Assembly: GCF_001280125.1 (NCBI RefSeq)
Contig: NZ_LGEG01000255.1
Span: 69,347 to 133,346 of the forward strand
Source: Streptomyces sp. NRRL F-6492
GTDB lineage: Bacteria > Actinomycetota > Actinomycetes > Streptomycetales > Streptomycetaceae
Direction of reading: 5' to 3'
Length of the DNA: 64,000 nt
Positions 51,678 through 59,848 of this stretch are shown here, piece by piece (position 1 is the first letter of the stretch; every line of letters starts with the position of its first letter). Under the pieces are notes generated by a model that saw nothing but the letters and a program-made list of their open reading frames with translations, searched no databases and was not told the DNA's origin. Made by a program: the position numbers and the translations under genes.

Positions 51678-52788
51678 TTAATGACGACGAGGTCGACGCC
51701 CTGTTCCAGGAGCAGGGTCGCGGTCGAGTGCCGTAGGTCGTGGAAGCGGATGCGTCGGAGTGCGGCCCTGTCGAGGAAGCTGCGGAAACGGCGGGTGAGG
51801 TTGGCAGGGTCGAGAGGCCGGCCAGTCGGCGTGGTGAATACGAGCCCGCTGTCGCTCCAGTCCGATCCTGCTGTCTCTCGCTCCTTGTCCTGCCGTCCTC
51901 TGTGCTCCTTGAGGGAGTGGAGGCATTCGGTCGGGAGCGCGATACGGCGCTCGGACGCCCGGGTCTTGGTGGGCAGGTGGGTGAGGCCGCCGGTGCGGGT
52001 GCGTTGGAGTGAACGGCGGATGCTGGCGGTCCCGCTGTTGAGGTCGAGGTCTGCCCAGTGGAGGCCGAGGAGTTCGCCTTTGCGGAGGCCGGTGCGCAGG
52101 GCGAGTTCGTACAGCGCGTGCAGCCGGTCGGCGCGGGCCGCGTCAAGGAACTGCCGGGCTTCGGCCACTGTGAGCGGACAGAAGCGCCTGGGCTGGTACG
52201 TGGTGGTCTTGACGTTGCGGGCGACGTTCCGGGGCAGCTCGTCCTCCCGGACGGCGTGTTCCAGTGCCGACTTGAGCACGGAGTGCACGTAGGCCACGGT
52301 CAAAGCGGACAGATGCTTCTGGCAGCACTCGCCGATGGCGCAGCATTGCTTCCGTTCGGTGTCTAGCCCCTGGGCGCAGCACTGGCAGGCGGTGCGGAGC
52401 CGGTCGAGGAAGGTGCGCACGTCCTTGGCGGTGAGGCGGGCGACCTTCTTGGTGCCGAGGCCAGGGATGAGGTGGAGGCGGACGCAGGCGGCGTAGCGGG
52501 TGTGGGTGTTCTCGCGGAGCCAGTGGACGGCGACGCTGCCGAGTCAGTAGGTGAGGTAGTCGCCGACGGTGCTGTCGGCGGTGGCGACGGGCAGGCCGCG
52601 GTTGCTGTCGGCGATCTTCTCGGCGAGTTTGTCTGCGGCTTCTCTCCGGGTGGTGCCGTAGACGCGGACGCGTTTGCGGGCGCCGTCGGCGGCGAGGACG
52701 TAGCCAGCAGCTTCCCAGCGGCCGTCCTTGCGTTGGTAGATGGTGCCTTCGCCGTTGGCCCGGGCCTTCTTGCGCTTGGGGCGGTCAT
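51678..52788 (-). pseudogene. int: 5' part of the AICE tyrosine integrase
   Basis: The frame reads KRKKARANGEGTIYQRKDGR, then TVGDYLTY, a TGA stop at 52544-52546, LGSVAVHWLRENTHTRYAACVRLHLIPGLGTKK and the catalytic domain with Arg in TGLRKGELLGLHWADLDL and HDLRHSTATLLLEQG. It breaks at LVVIK (51678). The ATG overlapping the xis stop (52786-52788) is out of frame with this sequence, so the start is shifted as well. Relatives usually have Trp at the stop position. Three defects make this a pseudogene. Confidence 0.88.
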
Positions 52789-52970
52789 CGGGATGCCTCT
52801 TCCAGGTGGCGCTGGACGTAGTCGTCCAGGGCGTGGGCGGGGATGCGTCGGGCGCGGCCGATGGTCAGTGAGGCCAGGCGGCGGGTGCGCAGGAGGTCGT
52901 AGAGGGCGGAGCGGCCGATCTTGAGTCGGGCCATCGCTTCCGGGACGGTGAGGAGTTCGTCGTCACGCAC
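52785..52970 (-). CDS. xis: Excisionase-like helix-turn-helix protein
   Basis: 61 residues: MRDDELLTVPEAMARLKIGRSALYDLLRTRRLASLTIGRARRIPAHALDDYVQRHLEEASR. This is the MerR-like winged helix of AICE excisionases, which bend att DNA and direct the integrase toward excision. It overlaps the end of rep by 8 nt and the (shifted) integrase start by ATGA, the standard rep-xis-int order of pSAM2-type elements. It is the only recombination gene here that appears intact. Confidence 0.88.
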   Translation of the reverse strand: MRDDELLTVPEAMARLKIGRSALYDLLRTRRLASLTIGRARRIPAHALDDYVQRHLEEASR

Positions 52971-54297
52971 GAGCTGTCACCATCTGGTCGCGCATCGGGC
53001 CGCCGCCGATGAGGGCGGCGAGGCGTTCGAGGTCGGGGGTGAGGCCGGTGCCGTCGTAGGCCCAGTGGGCGAGGACGAGGGTGGTCGGGGAGGTCGGAGG
53101 GGTGTGGCGGCGGTGCCAGGCGGCTCGGGCGGCCTGGAGGGCGCCGAGGGTGGTTGAGTAGGCGCGGGTCTTGGTGGAGAAGTGGCCGCGGAAGCCGAGC
53201 ATGTGGGCCCACTTGCGCAGGTTCAGGTGCTTGAGGTCGTCGCGCGCGCCGAGGGCCCAGGCGGTGCGGATCATGCGGGCGGCATGCTCGGGCACGGAAT
53301 CAAATCAGAGGTCGGTGATCCTCTTCAGCCGGTGGTCGAGGGTGCCGGTCGCGGCTTCGGTGCCCTTGGCGACGTATCCAGCGACCTTGCCCTCGGTGAT
53401 CGTGGTCCCGGCCTGGAAGGCTGTGGACCAGATGATCCTGGTGTCGATCTGCTGGCCGAAGGTGAAGGAGTGGGCGCGTCCGTTGATCTCGGGTCCGTCG
53501 ATGTGGGCGCGGGTGGCAGCGAGCCGGATGGCGTCGGCCAGGAGTTCGGGGGTGGCCCAGGCGGGTGGTGGGGTGTAGGGGCCTGCGGGGCCGTCGAGGC
53601 GGATCACGGCGTGGAAGTGGATCAGTCCGCGCTGCTGGTACTCGGCGACCTTGGCGTACGAGACCCGGACGACCTTAGAGAGCAGGCGTTGCGGGACACC
53701 GGAAACGGCGCCGATGGTGCGGCGCAGGTGGAGCATGAAGCGGGCCCACAGGGCCGGGGCGTGGGCGTTCCACAGCACCGCGCCGGTGTAGTCATACCAC
53801 TCGGGGGCGAGCGGCGTGCCAAGGCGCGGGTCGTCCTTGGCGTGGGTGCGTCCGCAGCGGCAGCGGGCGGAGCCGCCCACGCGTCGCCCGTGGACGGGGC
53901 CGTACGAGGGCGCGGTGAGGGTGGCGAAGATGCGGGGGTGGGTGGTGACCTGTTCGGGGATATTCTTGCCGCCGCGCAGGCCGGCGGCGATGAGGTGGTA
54001 GGTGTCCTGGCGGTAGAGCTCGGCGCAGAAGGGGCAGCGGGTGGTGCGGCGGTTGCCGCAGCGGACCAGAAGGTGCCCGGCGGGCAGTTCCTTGGATTTC
54101 AGTTCGCGCAGGATCTCGCCGGTGAAGGCATCGATCTCGGTGCGCTGGCCTTCGAGCCGGATCGGCTGGGCGCACCCGCCGAGCGAGGTCAGCTGTCGGA
54201 CCAGGCCGAGCAGGTCGCGGTACCCGGTGAACGTGGGCAGCGCGGCCGTGGCGGTTTCGGGGCGGGGGATTGTGGAGGTGGGGTCGTGCGGTGGCAT
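52963..54297 (-). pseudogene. rep: RepSA-type replication initiator with one in-frame TGA
   Basis: The frame is 444 codons, interrupted only by TGA at 53305-53307 (LKRITDL stop FDSVPEHAARM). Features: zinc-like pairs CGNRRTTRCPFCAEL and RCRCGRTH, rolling-circle motif GLIHFHAVIRLDG (HxH), and KVAGYVAKGTEAATGTL with the nicking Tyr. The part after the stop (EHAARMIRTAWALGARDDLKHLNLRKWAHMLGFRGHFSTKTRAYSTTL) is fully conserved in style. It starts rolling-circle replication of excised AICEs. Upstream, 54298-54433 contains a hairpin (54358-54402) and no gene. Confidence 0.85.
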
Positions 54298-54433
54298 GCT
54301 GGCGGGACCTCTCTGCGCTGCGGCAAACGCGTGCGCCGTGGATGGATGGGAGGGAGGCCCCGGCAGGGACGAGGGTTTGGCGACTACACGCCCTTGCCGG
54401 GGATCACTGCGAAGCGGAACCAGGAGGCGGCGG

Positions 54434-55762
54434 TCACGCGGCCTTGTCCAGATCGAAGCGGTCGGGCAGGTCTCTGACCTTGAGCCCTTCGGCGCACATC
54501 AGGTCGTTGATCTGCCAGCAGGCTTCGGTGGGCAGGTAGACCGAGCGCAGCCGGACGGGGCTGCGCATGTCGCCGACGGAGGCGATGGACACGCCTTGGG
54601 GCATGGTGCGGTCGGCGGCGGTGATGTCCAGTTCCCGGCCGTCGGGGAAGAGGTGTAGGAAGTCCTCGACGGTGTCGACGCGGTGGCAGATCCGGGCGGA
54701 CAGGTTGGTGCGTACGGCGGTGGTGAGCACGTCCGCGGAGGGCTTCTGGGTGAGCAGCCACAACCGGATGCCGAACTTGACGCCCTGGCTGGCGATGGCC
54801 AGCAGCTCGGCCTCGAAGCGTTCGCGGGCCTTGCGGTCCGGGTGTCGGGTGTAGTTCGCCACTTCGTCGATCACCACGAGCAGCAGTGGCAGCTTGGGGC
54901 TGAACTCGGTGATGCGGTCGGTGCTGCCGGACCAGAACAACCGCTCCCGGTGCTGCATCTCCTCGCGCACCCAGCGCAGGATCTCGGTGGGTTCGTCTGG
55001 GTAGATGGCGTCGGAGACCTTGTAGGCGGTACGCCATCAGGGTGCGACCGCACCGAGGTTGGGGTCGATCACGATCAGACGCACGTCCCGCATCAGCGAG
55101 GCATAGGCGAGCAGCGTGTTGACGGTGATCGATTTGCCGGAGCGGGTGAGGCCGGCGACGAGGGCGTGGGCGGAGTAGGCGAGGTTGAGCACGATGGGGG
55201 TGCCGTCCTCGTCCCAGCCGAGCAGTACGTCATCGGTGGAGACGAACTGCCCCGGTCGGCAGGCGGGGGAGCCGTCCGGGCCGAGGAGTGGTGAGCGGAT
55301 CACCGCCTCCAACGGCTCACGCCGGAAGCCGCGCGCGACGATCACTCCGGGCTTGGGCTGACTGATCCGGATGCGACGCATCCCCCAGGCGTCACACAGG
55401 CCCTCGCTGGCGTCCTGCCAGGCGCTCAGCCCGATCTGCGGTAGGGCATCGGCGGTGACGGTGACGCCGAAGGCGTCGGCGCGAGTGCGCAGGCACGGCA
55501 CCAGCACGCGCGGCTTGGCGGGTTGCTCCTGGGGTCCGTACTGCTGGAGCACGGTGGGAGTGGCGTCCTTGACTGCCAGGCCGAGCATCGGAGCGAGCCG
55601 CTTACAACCCCACCGCAGCCGCCGCGCCTGCCGCAGGCTGACCCGGGTCTCGGCATCGGCCCGGTACCAGCGGGCGAAGCAGTACCCGGCCCAGCCCAGC
55701 AGCCCGAACACGCCGAGACCAACCACGGCCAGGAGCGCGAGCCCGAGGGGGTTGTCGGTCAT
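54434..55762 (-). pseudogene. tra: FtsK/SpoIIIE-type AICE transfer protein with one in-frame TGA
   Basis: 443 codons; the ATG overlaps the upstream gene stop. Two N-terminal hydrophobic stretches (LGLALLAVVGLGVFGLLGWAGYCFARWY) anchor it. The motor domain has Walker A GLTRSGKSITVN and Walker B RLIVIDPNLGAVAP, then TGA at 55037-55039 followed in frame by WRTAYKVSDAIYPDEPTEILRWVREEM and the second Walker-like LLLVVIDEVANY. The C-terminus (SIASVGDMRSPVRLRSVYLPTEACWQINDLM) is typical of TraSA. Such proteins pump double-stranded DNA between hyphae. Relatives as I recall them read APWWRT at the stop. Confidence 0.85.
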
Positions 55763-56097
55763 CAGGCGCCCGCCTTGGCGGTGACGGCGTCGGCGCGCAG
55801 GGAGATGCCGTGGCGGTCCTTGCCGTTGATCTCGTTCTCCCAGGCCGACGCGACAAGCCCGGTGAAGACGACCGGCAGGCCGACCTTCAGTCCCTTGCCG
55901 AGACCCGGCTCCGGGACCTTCACGGTGATCACTTCGGCGCGGCCGTTGAAGGCGAACATCACGTCCACCAGGTGCAGGTGGGCGCCGGTGGCCCGGTCGA
56001 TCGAGGGCTGCTGGCCTTCGCGGTCCTTGAAGTGCGGCCGCGACTCGGAGGCCAGGATCAGCATGGCCTGGGACTGGTCGATGGGCATGGTCTTCAC
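55762..56097 (-). CDS. Small AICE regulatory protein (SCO3933-family-like)
   Basis: 111 residues from GTG 56097, with GGAGG six nucleotides upstream. It reads MPIDQSQAMLILASESRPHFKDREGQQPSIDRATGAHLHLVDVMFAFNGRAEVITVKVPEPGLGKGLKVGLPVVFTGLVASAWENEINGKDRHGISLRADAV after the start. The DRATGAxL...VMF...VPEPGL...GLVAxxWENE...HGISxRA pattern recurs in a small protein just upstream of tra in many AICEs; I believe it is the SCO3933 family. Its role is unclear. It heads the tra operon and starts beside the repeated operator. Confidence 0.7.
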   Translation of the reverse strand: MKTMPIDQSQAMLILASESRPHFKDREGQQPSIDRATGAHLHLVDVMFAFNGRAEVITVKVPEPGLGKGLKVGLPVVFTGLVASAWENEINGKDRHGISLRADAVTAKAGA

Positions 56098-56153
56098 GGC
56101 AAACCTCCAGGTAGAGGGGTGCGAGTCACTCGTGTGGGTGATCGCGTGCCGCA

Positions 56154-56159
56154 ACCATA
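56154..56159 (-). promoter_or_regulatory. Possible -10 element of the AICE transfer operon
   Basis: TATGGT on the minus strand, 57 bp upstream of the GTG at 56097, lies next to the operator repeats, so a bound regulator would cover the promoter. Confidence 0.35.
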
Positions 56160-56165
56160 CATTCG

Positions 56166-56220
56166 GTCCATCCAAAGTCCATTCCTATTGAGTTCCATCC
56201 GTTCTTGGGGTGGTCCATCC
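56166..56220. promoter_or_regulatory. Four direct repeats of GTCCATCC, probable GntR operator
   Basis: Copies at 56166-56173, 56177-56185, 56192-56200 and 56213-56220 (two with one-base changes) fill the divergent promoter between the tra operon and the GntR gene. Such an array suits cooperative binding by the adjacent regulator, as described for the pSAM2 repressor KorSA. Confidence 0.6.
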
Positions 56221-56317
56221 ATTAGGCGGCTACTCTGGCCCCGTGAGGCCGCTGAGCTGGTGAAACACGACAGTCAGCGGGCGGCCTGCGGCTGGTGGAA
56301 TCGGACTGGGACCAGGG

Positions 56318-57193
56318 ATGGACATGGCTGCTGCTGACGAAGCGCGCTTGACGTTCGAACGCATCGCGGACGACCTGCGGCAGCAGATCCGGGACGGCGA
56401 ACTGCGGCCCGGCCAGCTCCTGCCGACGCAGAGCCAGCTCATGCAGACCTATAAGGCATCGAGCCTGACCGTACAGAAGGCGATCCGGCTGCTCAGGAAC
56501 GAGGGCTGGGTCATCGCCCGCCAGGGGCGCGGCACCTTCGTCACGCGCTCGGCCGACTTCGAGGACGCCTTCGGAAAGGTCGCCGGCGATCTCCAGCAGC
56601 AGATCTACTCCGGCGCTCTGGTGCCTGGCGCCAGGCTTCCCACGCGCGAGATTCTAGCAGAGCGTTACGCGGTGCCGCCGAACGTGGTCACCAACGCCAT
56701 CGCCCTGCTGGCCGGCAACTTCCTCCTGCGCTACCCCGGCGAACTGCCCGGCGACGAGGTCTACGTACGCGACTGGGACGACCATGGCTTCGCCACCCAG
56801 CTCATCCACGGCCGACTGGTCCGCAAGATCAGAGACGGATCACTGGCCAGGGGGGCCAGGGTCACCGTGGACGACGTGGTCGACACGATCGGCGGCGACC
56901 CGGAATCCGCCGACCAGGCACTGACCTTCCTCACCCTGGAGGGCAGGATGAAGAAGGCCCACCAGCGCAACGGCTCGATGGCGTATGTCGTCGTGGGGGG
57001 CGAGTTCGGCACAGAAGTGCCAGTCACGGTGCAGCCGGTGGACGAGCCGGGCGAACCGTCGACTGCCCCGCCAAACGAGTTCCCGGCTGCGGCCGAAGTG
57101 GCGGATCTTGCCTACAAGCTGGAGCGAGCCCTGGAGCGGATCGAGGAGCTGGAGGAGCGTGTCGAACGCCTCGAAGGCCGTGACGCGGACTGA
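56318..57193 (+). CDS. GntR-family regulator of the AICE (KorSA-like), two winged-helix segments
   Basis: 291 residues; ATG 56318 or 56324. The first GntR winged helix is at about 10-77 (LTFERIADDLRQQIRDGELRPGQLLPTQSQLMQTYKASSLTVQKAIRLLRNEGWVIARQGRGTFVT). A second, weaker copy follows at about 85-140 (FGKVAGDLQQQIYSGALVPGARLPTREILAERYAVPPNVVTNAIALL). The C-terminus is a coiled coil (LAYKLERALERIEELEERVERLEG). KorSA-type proteins repress replication and transfer genes. The usual UTRA effector domain is absent. It is divergent from the tra operon and appears intact. Confidence 0.85.
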   Translation: MDMAAADEARLTFERIADDLRQQIRDGELRPGQLLPTQSQLMQTYKASSLTVQKAIRLLRNEGWVIARQGRGTFVTRSADFEDAFGKVAGDLQQQIYSGALVPGARLPTREILAERYAVPPNVVTNAIALLAGNFLLRYPGELPGDEVYVRDWDDHGFATQLIHGRLVRKIRDGSLARGARVTVDDVVDTIGGDPESADQALTFLTLEGRMKKAHQRNGSMAYVVVGGEFGTEVPVTVQPVDEPGEPSTAPPNEFPAAAEVADLAYKLERALERIEELEERVERLEGRDAD

Positions 57194-57205
57194 GCAGGAC
57201 GTTGA

Positions 57206-57358
57206 CGTCCGTCTCCGCGCTGCGGTCGCACCGCTCCCGGGCCTCCCGCCGTCCCCGTCCGCGACAGCAAGACCCCCACCGGCCCCGCGCTCTTCTTCGC
57301 GGCCGACGCCTGGGCGTCCTTCGTGGACGGGGTCAAGGGCGGGCCGCTGGGGGGCTGA
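57206..57358 (+). pseudogene. 5'-truncated DUF397 remnant
   Basis: After a TGA at 57203-57205 the frame reads GPPAVPVRDSKTPTGPALFFAADAWASFVDGVKGGPLGG and stops. The part from VPVRDSK matches the C-terminal half of DUF397 proteins, small partners of XRE regulators in Streptomyces. The N-terminal half and the XRE partner are missing, and the fragment starts just after the GntR gene, so it may mark the right edge of the inserted or deleted segment. Confidence 0.7.
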
Positions 57359-57363
57359 CGGAA

Positions 57364-57391
57364 CGGCCCCCGCCCACAGGGGCGGAGGCCG
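57364..57391 (-). terminator. Hairpin after the FG-GAP paralogue
   Basis: CGGCCCCCGCCC (57364-57375) pairs with GGGGCGGAGGCCG (57379-57391) with one mismatch, 25 bp past the stop leftward. Confidence 0.5.
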
Positions 57392-57415
57392 CTTCGTACC
57401 GCTTGCTCAGGGACG

Positions 57416-59149
57416 TCAGAACAGCAGGTTGTACCGCTGCCAGCCGCCGCCGATCCGGGCGCGGGCCCCGAACGGCTTGGAGGCGACGCCCGTGCCCTGG
57501 TAGTACCAGAGCGTGCCGGAGGCGTCCCGGGCGACCAGGTCCGCCTTGCCGTCCGAGCTGAGGTCGCCCGGCGACACGACGGAGTTGTAGATGTGCCAGC
57601 TGGTGCCGGTCTGGACGCGACCGGCGAACGGCCGGGACGCCGTGCCCGTGCCCGCGTACAGCCACTGGTTGCCGGCCGTGTCGCGGGCCACCAGGTCCGG
57701 CTTTCCGTCACCCGTCAGGTCGGTGCCGCCCACGAGCGAGTTGTAACCGCCCCAGCCGGCGCCGATCCGCACGCGGGTGCCGAAGGGGGCCGTCGTGCTG
57801 CCCGTGCCCGGGTAGAGCCACAGCACGCCCGCCGTGTCCCGCGCGAGCAGGTCCGCCTTCTTGTCACCGGTCAGGTCGGACGCGCCGGTCAGGGAGTTGA
57901 AGGCGTTCCAGCCGGCTCCGACGCGCTTGGGGGCCTTGAAGATGCCGCCGTCGCCGGAGGTGGGGAGGAACCACAGCACGCCGCTCTTGTCGCGCGCCAC
58001 GGCGCCGGGGCCGGTGCTCTGGACGGTCACCGGGGCGAGCCGGGTGAGCGCCGAGTACTGGTTCCAGCTGGAGGGCCCGCCGACCAGGTCGCTGTAGCCC
58101 AGCGGCTGCTTGGCCTTGCCCGTACCGAGGTAGAAGAACAGGTCGCCGGAGGAGGTGCGGCCGATGAGCTGGTAGCGCGGGACCACCGGGACCGGGCTGG
58201 AGACCGTGAAGTCCGCGGCCTTCTCCGGGTTTCCGGTGCCGAAGCTGTACACCTCGTAGACGGCGGTGTTGCGCAGCCGCCAGGCGGGCGTCTTCGCGTC
58301 CGCCTTCAGGCCGTAGGTGATCGTGTAGTCGCCGGGCGCCTTGACGTCGCAGCGGATCTCGCCGCCCCAGCCGATCTCGCCGAACGAGTGGTCGCACTCG
58401 GCGCCGGCGGCACCGGCCGCGGTGACGCCGTCGACGGTCACCTTCAGCTCGCCCTCGTCCCAGCGCCGTTCGCCCGGCGCGGGGGAGAGGCTCATGTTCA
58501 GCTTGCCCTTGTCCACCGCGTGCAGCTTCACCGTGTGCTTCACGGTGCCGCCGGCCGGGAGCGTCGGCGTGGACAGGGTCATGGTGTTCTGCGCGACGTG
58601 CGCCTTGGTCCTCACCGTGACCGTCGCGTGCGACCGGCGGTCGCCGATCGCCTTGGTGGCGGCGGTCTGCGCCTCCTTGATGCCCGCGTCGACGCTCTTG
58701 CCGCGCGGCACGTAGACGAATCCGTAGTAGGCCGTCGTGCCGTTCGCGGCGGAGCCCGTCGTCGAGATCTCGGGCGCGGGGAAGCCCACGTCCTTCAGGT
58801 CGCACAGGTAGACCCCGGCGATCCCCGGCTTCGGCGCGCAGCCGTCCGCCCGCTCCACCTTGAGGCCGGCGGGCAGGCCGCCGCCGGACCACGTGGCGTC
58901 CTTCAGCGGCTTCTTGCTCAGTGCGTAGACGAACGTGCCGTCCGGCTGACCGGTGTTCTGCCCGCCGGAACCCGCCGGAGACAGCTCCGCCCAGCCCTCG
59001 CCCGGCATGAGGACCTTGTCCGTGACCGGGTCGGTGTAGTACGTCGGGTCCCCGGCGGCCACGGCCGCCCCCGCCCCCACGAGGCCACCGGTGGCGAGCA
59101 GCACGGCCACGACACCGGCTCCCAGAAGCTTCCTCAAAAAATCCCCCAC
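57416..59149 (-). CDS. Secreted FG-GAP/VCBS repeat protein, paralogue 2
   Basis: About 577 residues. GTG 59149 gives a signal peptide (FLRKLLGAGVVAVLLATGGLVGAGAAVAAGD); TTG 59137 with GGGGGA upstream is an alternative start. The N-terminal half has paired cysteines (DGCAPKPGIAGVYLCDL, GAECDHSFGEIGWGGEIRCDV) and beta structure. The C-terminal half has about five FG-GAP blades (DLTGDKKADLLARDTAGVLWLYPGTGS and similar). It aligns over its length with the protein at 36366, including the end GGGWQRYNLLF versus GGGWNTYDLLF. Probably an extracellular binding protein; ligand unknown. Confidence 0.85.
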   Translation of the reverse strand: MGDFLRKLLGAGVVAVLLATGGLVGAGAAVAAGDPTYYTDPVTDKVLMPGEGWAELSPAGSGGQNTGQPDGTFVYALSKKPLKDATWSGGGLPAGLKVERADGCAPKPGIAGVYLCDLKDVGFPAPEISTTGSAANGTTAYYGFVYVPRGKSVDAGIKEAQTAATKAIGDRRSHATVTVRTKAHVAQNTMTLSTPTLPAGGTVKHTVKLHAVDKGKLNMSLSPAPGERRWDEGELKVTVDGVTAAGAAGAECDHSFGEIGWGGEIRCDVKAPGDYTITYGLKADAKTPAWRLRNTAVYEVYSFGTGNPEKAADFTVSSPVPVVPRYQLIGRTSSGDLFFYLGTGKAKQPLGYSDLVGGPSSWNQYSALTRLAPVTVQSTGPGAVARDKSGVLWFLPTSGDGGIFKAPKRVGAGWNAFNSLTGASDLTGDKKADLLARDTAGVLWLYPGTGSTTAPFGTRVRIGAGWGGYNSLVGGTDLTGDGKPDLVARDTAGNQWLYAGTGTASRPFAGRVQTGTSWHIYNSVVSPGDLSSDGKADLVARDASGTLWYYQGTGVASKPFGARARIGGGWQRYNLLF

Positions 59150-59241
59150 TGTCGATCGATCGAACAATCGCGCGGAAAGTAGCACGGGGCTCGGACACCG
59201 CCGCGCGGCGGGGTCTTCGCCCGGGCTCCCGGCGGGGACGG

Positions 59242-59278
59242 GGAAGGGCCGGGACCCGTGACGGGTTCCGGCCCTTCC
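59242..59278 (-). terminator. Terminator of the LppU-like gene
   Basis: Nearly perfect self-complementary arms (59242-59259 and 59261-59278, one G-U pair) 16 bp past the stop leftward. Confidence 0.75.
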
Positions 59279-59294
59279 CGGGAGGTACGCGCGC

Positions 59295-59693
59295 CTACTT
59301 CGCGGCGACCTCTTCCAGGCAGAGGACGAACTTGTCCGAGTCCAGCTGCTGCGCGAGCGCCGCCTGGCCCTCGCCGCAGCTGTTCAGGTCGAAGGTGTCG
59401 TCGTTGACCTTGATGACCTTGAAGAGGTCGGGCTTGCCGGAGGAGCAGTCGACGGTGTCGACCTTCGGGTCGTTGTCCGGCCCGGTGACCGTGACGCACT
59501 CGCCGGCCTCGGCGTGCACCGGGGCGTCGCCGGTGAGGTGCGGGAGGCCGAGCTTCACGGCGACGGCGACGACGATCGCGACGACGACGCCGCCGATCTT
59601 CTTGAGGATCGCGGAGCCCTTCTTCGCGGGGGCGGGCTGCTGCTCGGGGGCAGGCTGCTGCTCGGGGGTGAAGGGCGCGGGCGGCGTCGTCAT
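59295..59693 (-). CDS. LppU/SCO3897-like small membrane protein
   Basis: 132 residues from ATG 59693 with AAGGA upstream. A Pro/Gln-rich cytoplasmic start (PAPFTPEQQPAPEQQPAPAKKG) precedes one membrane helix (IGGVVVAIVVAVAVKLGL) and an extracytoplasmic domain with cysteines (GECVTVTGP, VDTVDCSSGKPDLFKVIKV, LNSCGEGQAALAQQL, FVLCLEE), probably two disulfides. This layout fits the LppU/SCO3897 group of actinobacterial surface proteins of unknown function. An inverted repeat (59759-59768 and 59796-59805) lies upstream in the 155-bp gap before the kinase gene. Confidence 0.75.
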   Translation of the reverse strand: MTTPPAPFTPEQQPAPEQQPAPAKKGSAILKKIGGVVVAIVVAVAVKLGLPHLTGDAPVHAEAGECVTVTGPDNDPKVDTVDCSSGKPDLFKVIKVNDDTFDLNSCGEGQAALAQQLDSDKFVLCLEEVAAK

Positions 59694-59758
59694 GAGGGTT
59701 TCCTTGAAGGTATGGACATGATCAGACGCGAACGTTACATGCGCCAAAAGCGGCAAAA

Positions 59759-59805
59759 AGGATCACGAAGATCCACTTGCCGATCATTTGCCGAGTCGTG
59801 ATCCT
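59759..59805. promoter_or_regulatory. Inverted repeat AGGATCACGA / TCGTGATCCT
   Basis: Perfect 10-bp arms (59759-59768 and 59796-59805) with a 27-bp spacer in the leader region of the LppU-like gene, 43 bp beyond the kinase stop. It could end the kinase transcript or serve as an operator. The rest of the gap 59694-59848 shows no gene. Confidence 0.4.
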
Positions 59806-59848
59806 GTCGCCCCGTCAGGGAGGCCGTTCCGTGGCCGATGACGTCCCG

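Noticed and set aside
52363..52788. A Pro/Ser/Thr-rich 141-codon frame starting at the xis-int overlap
   Set aside because: It is the integrase coding region read in the wrong frame; the conserved integrase sequence is in another frame.
53305..53307. Selenocysteine insertion at the in-frame TGA codons
   Set aside because: No SECIS-like hairpin or selenium machinery gene is visible, and two sites correspond to Trp in relatives as I recall.
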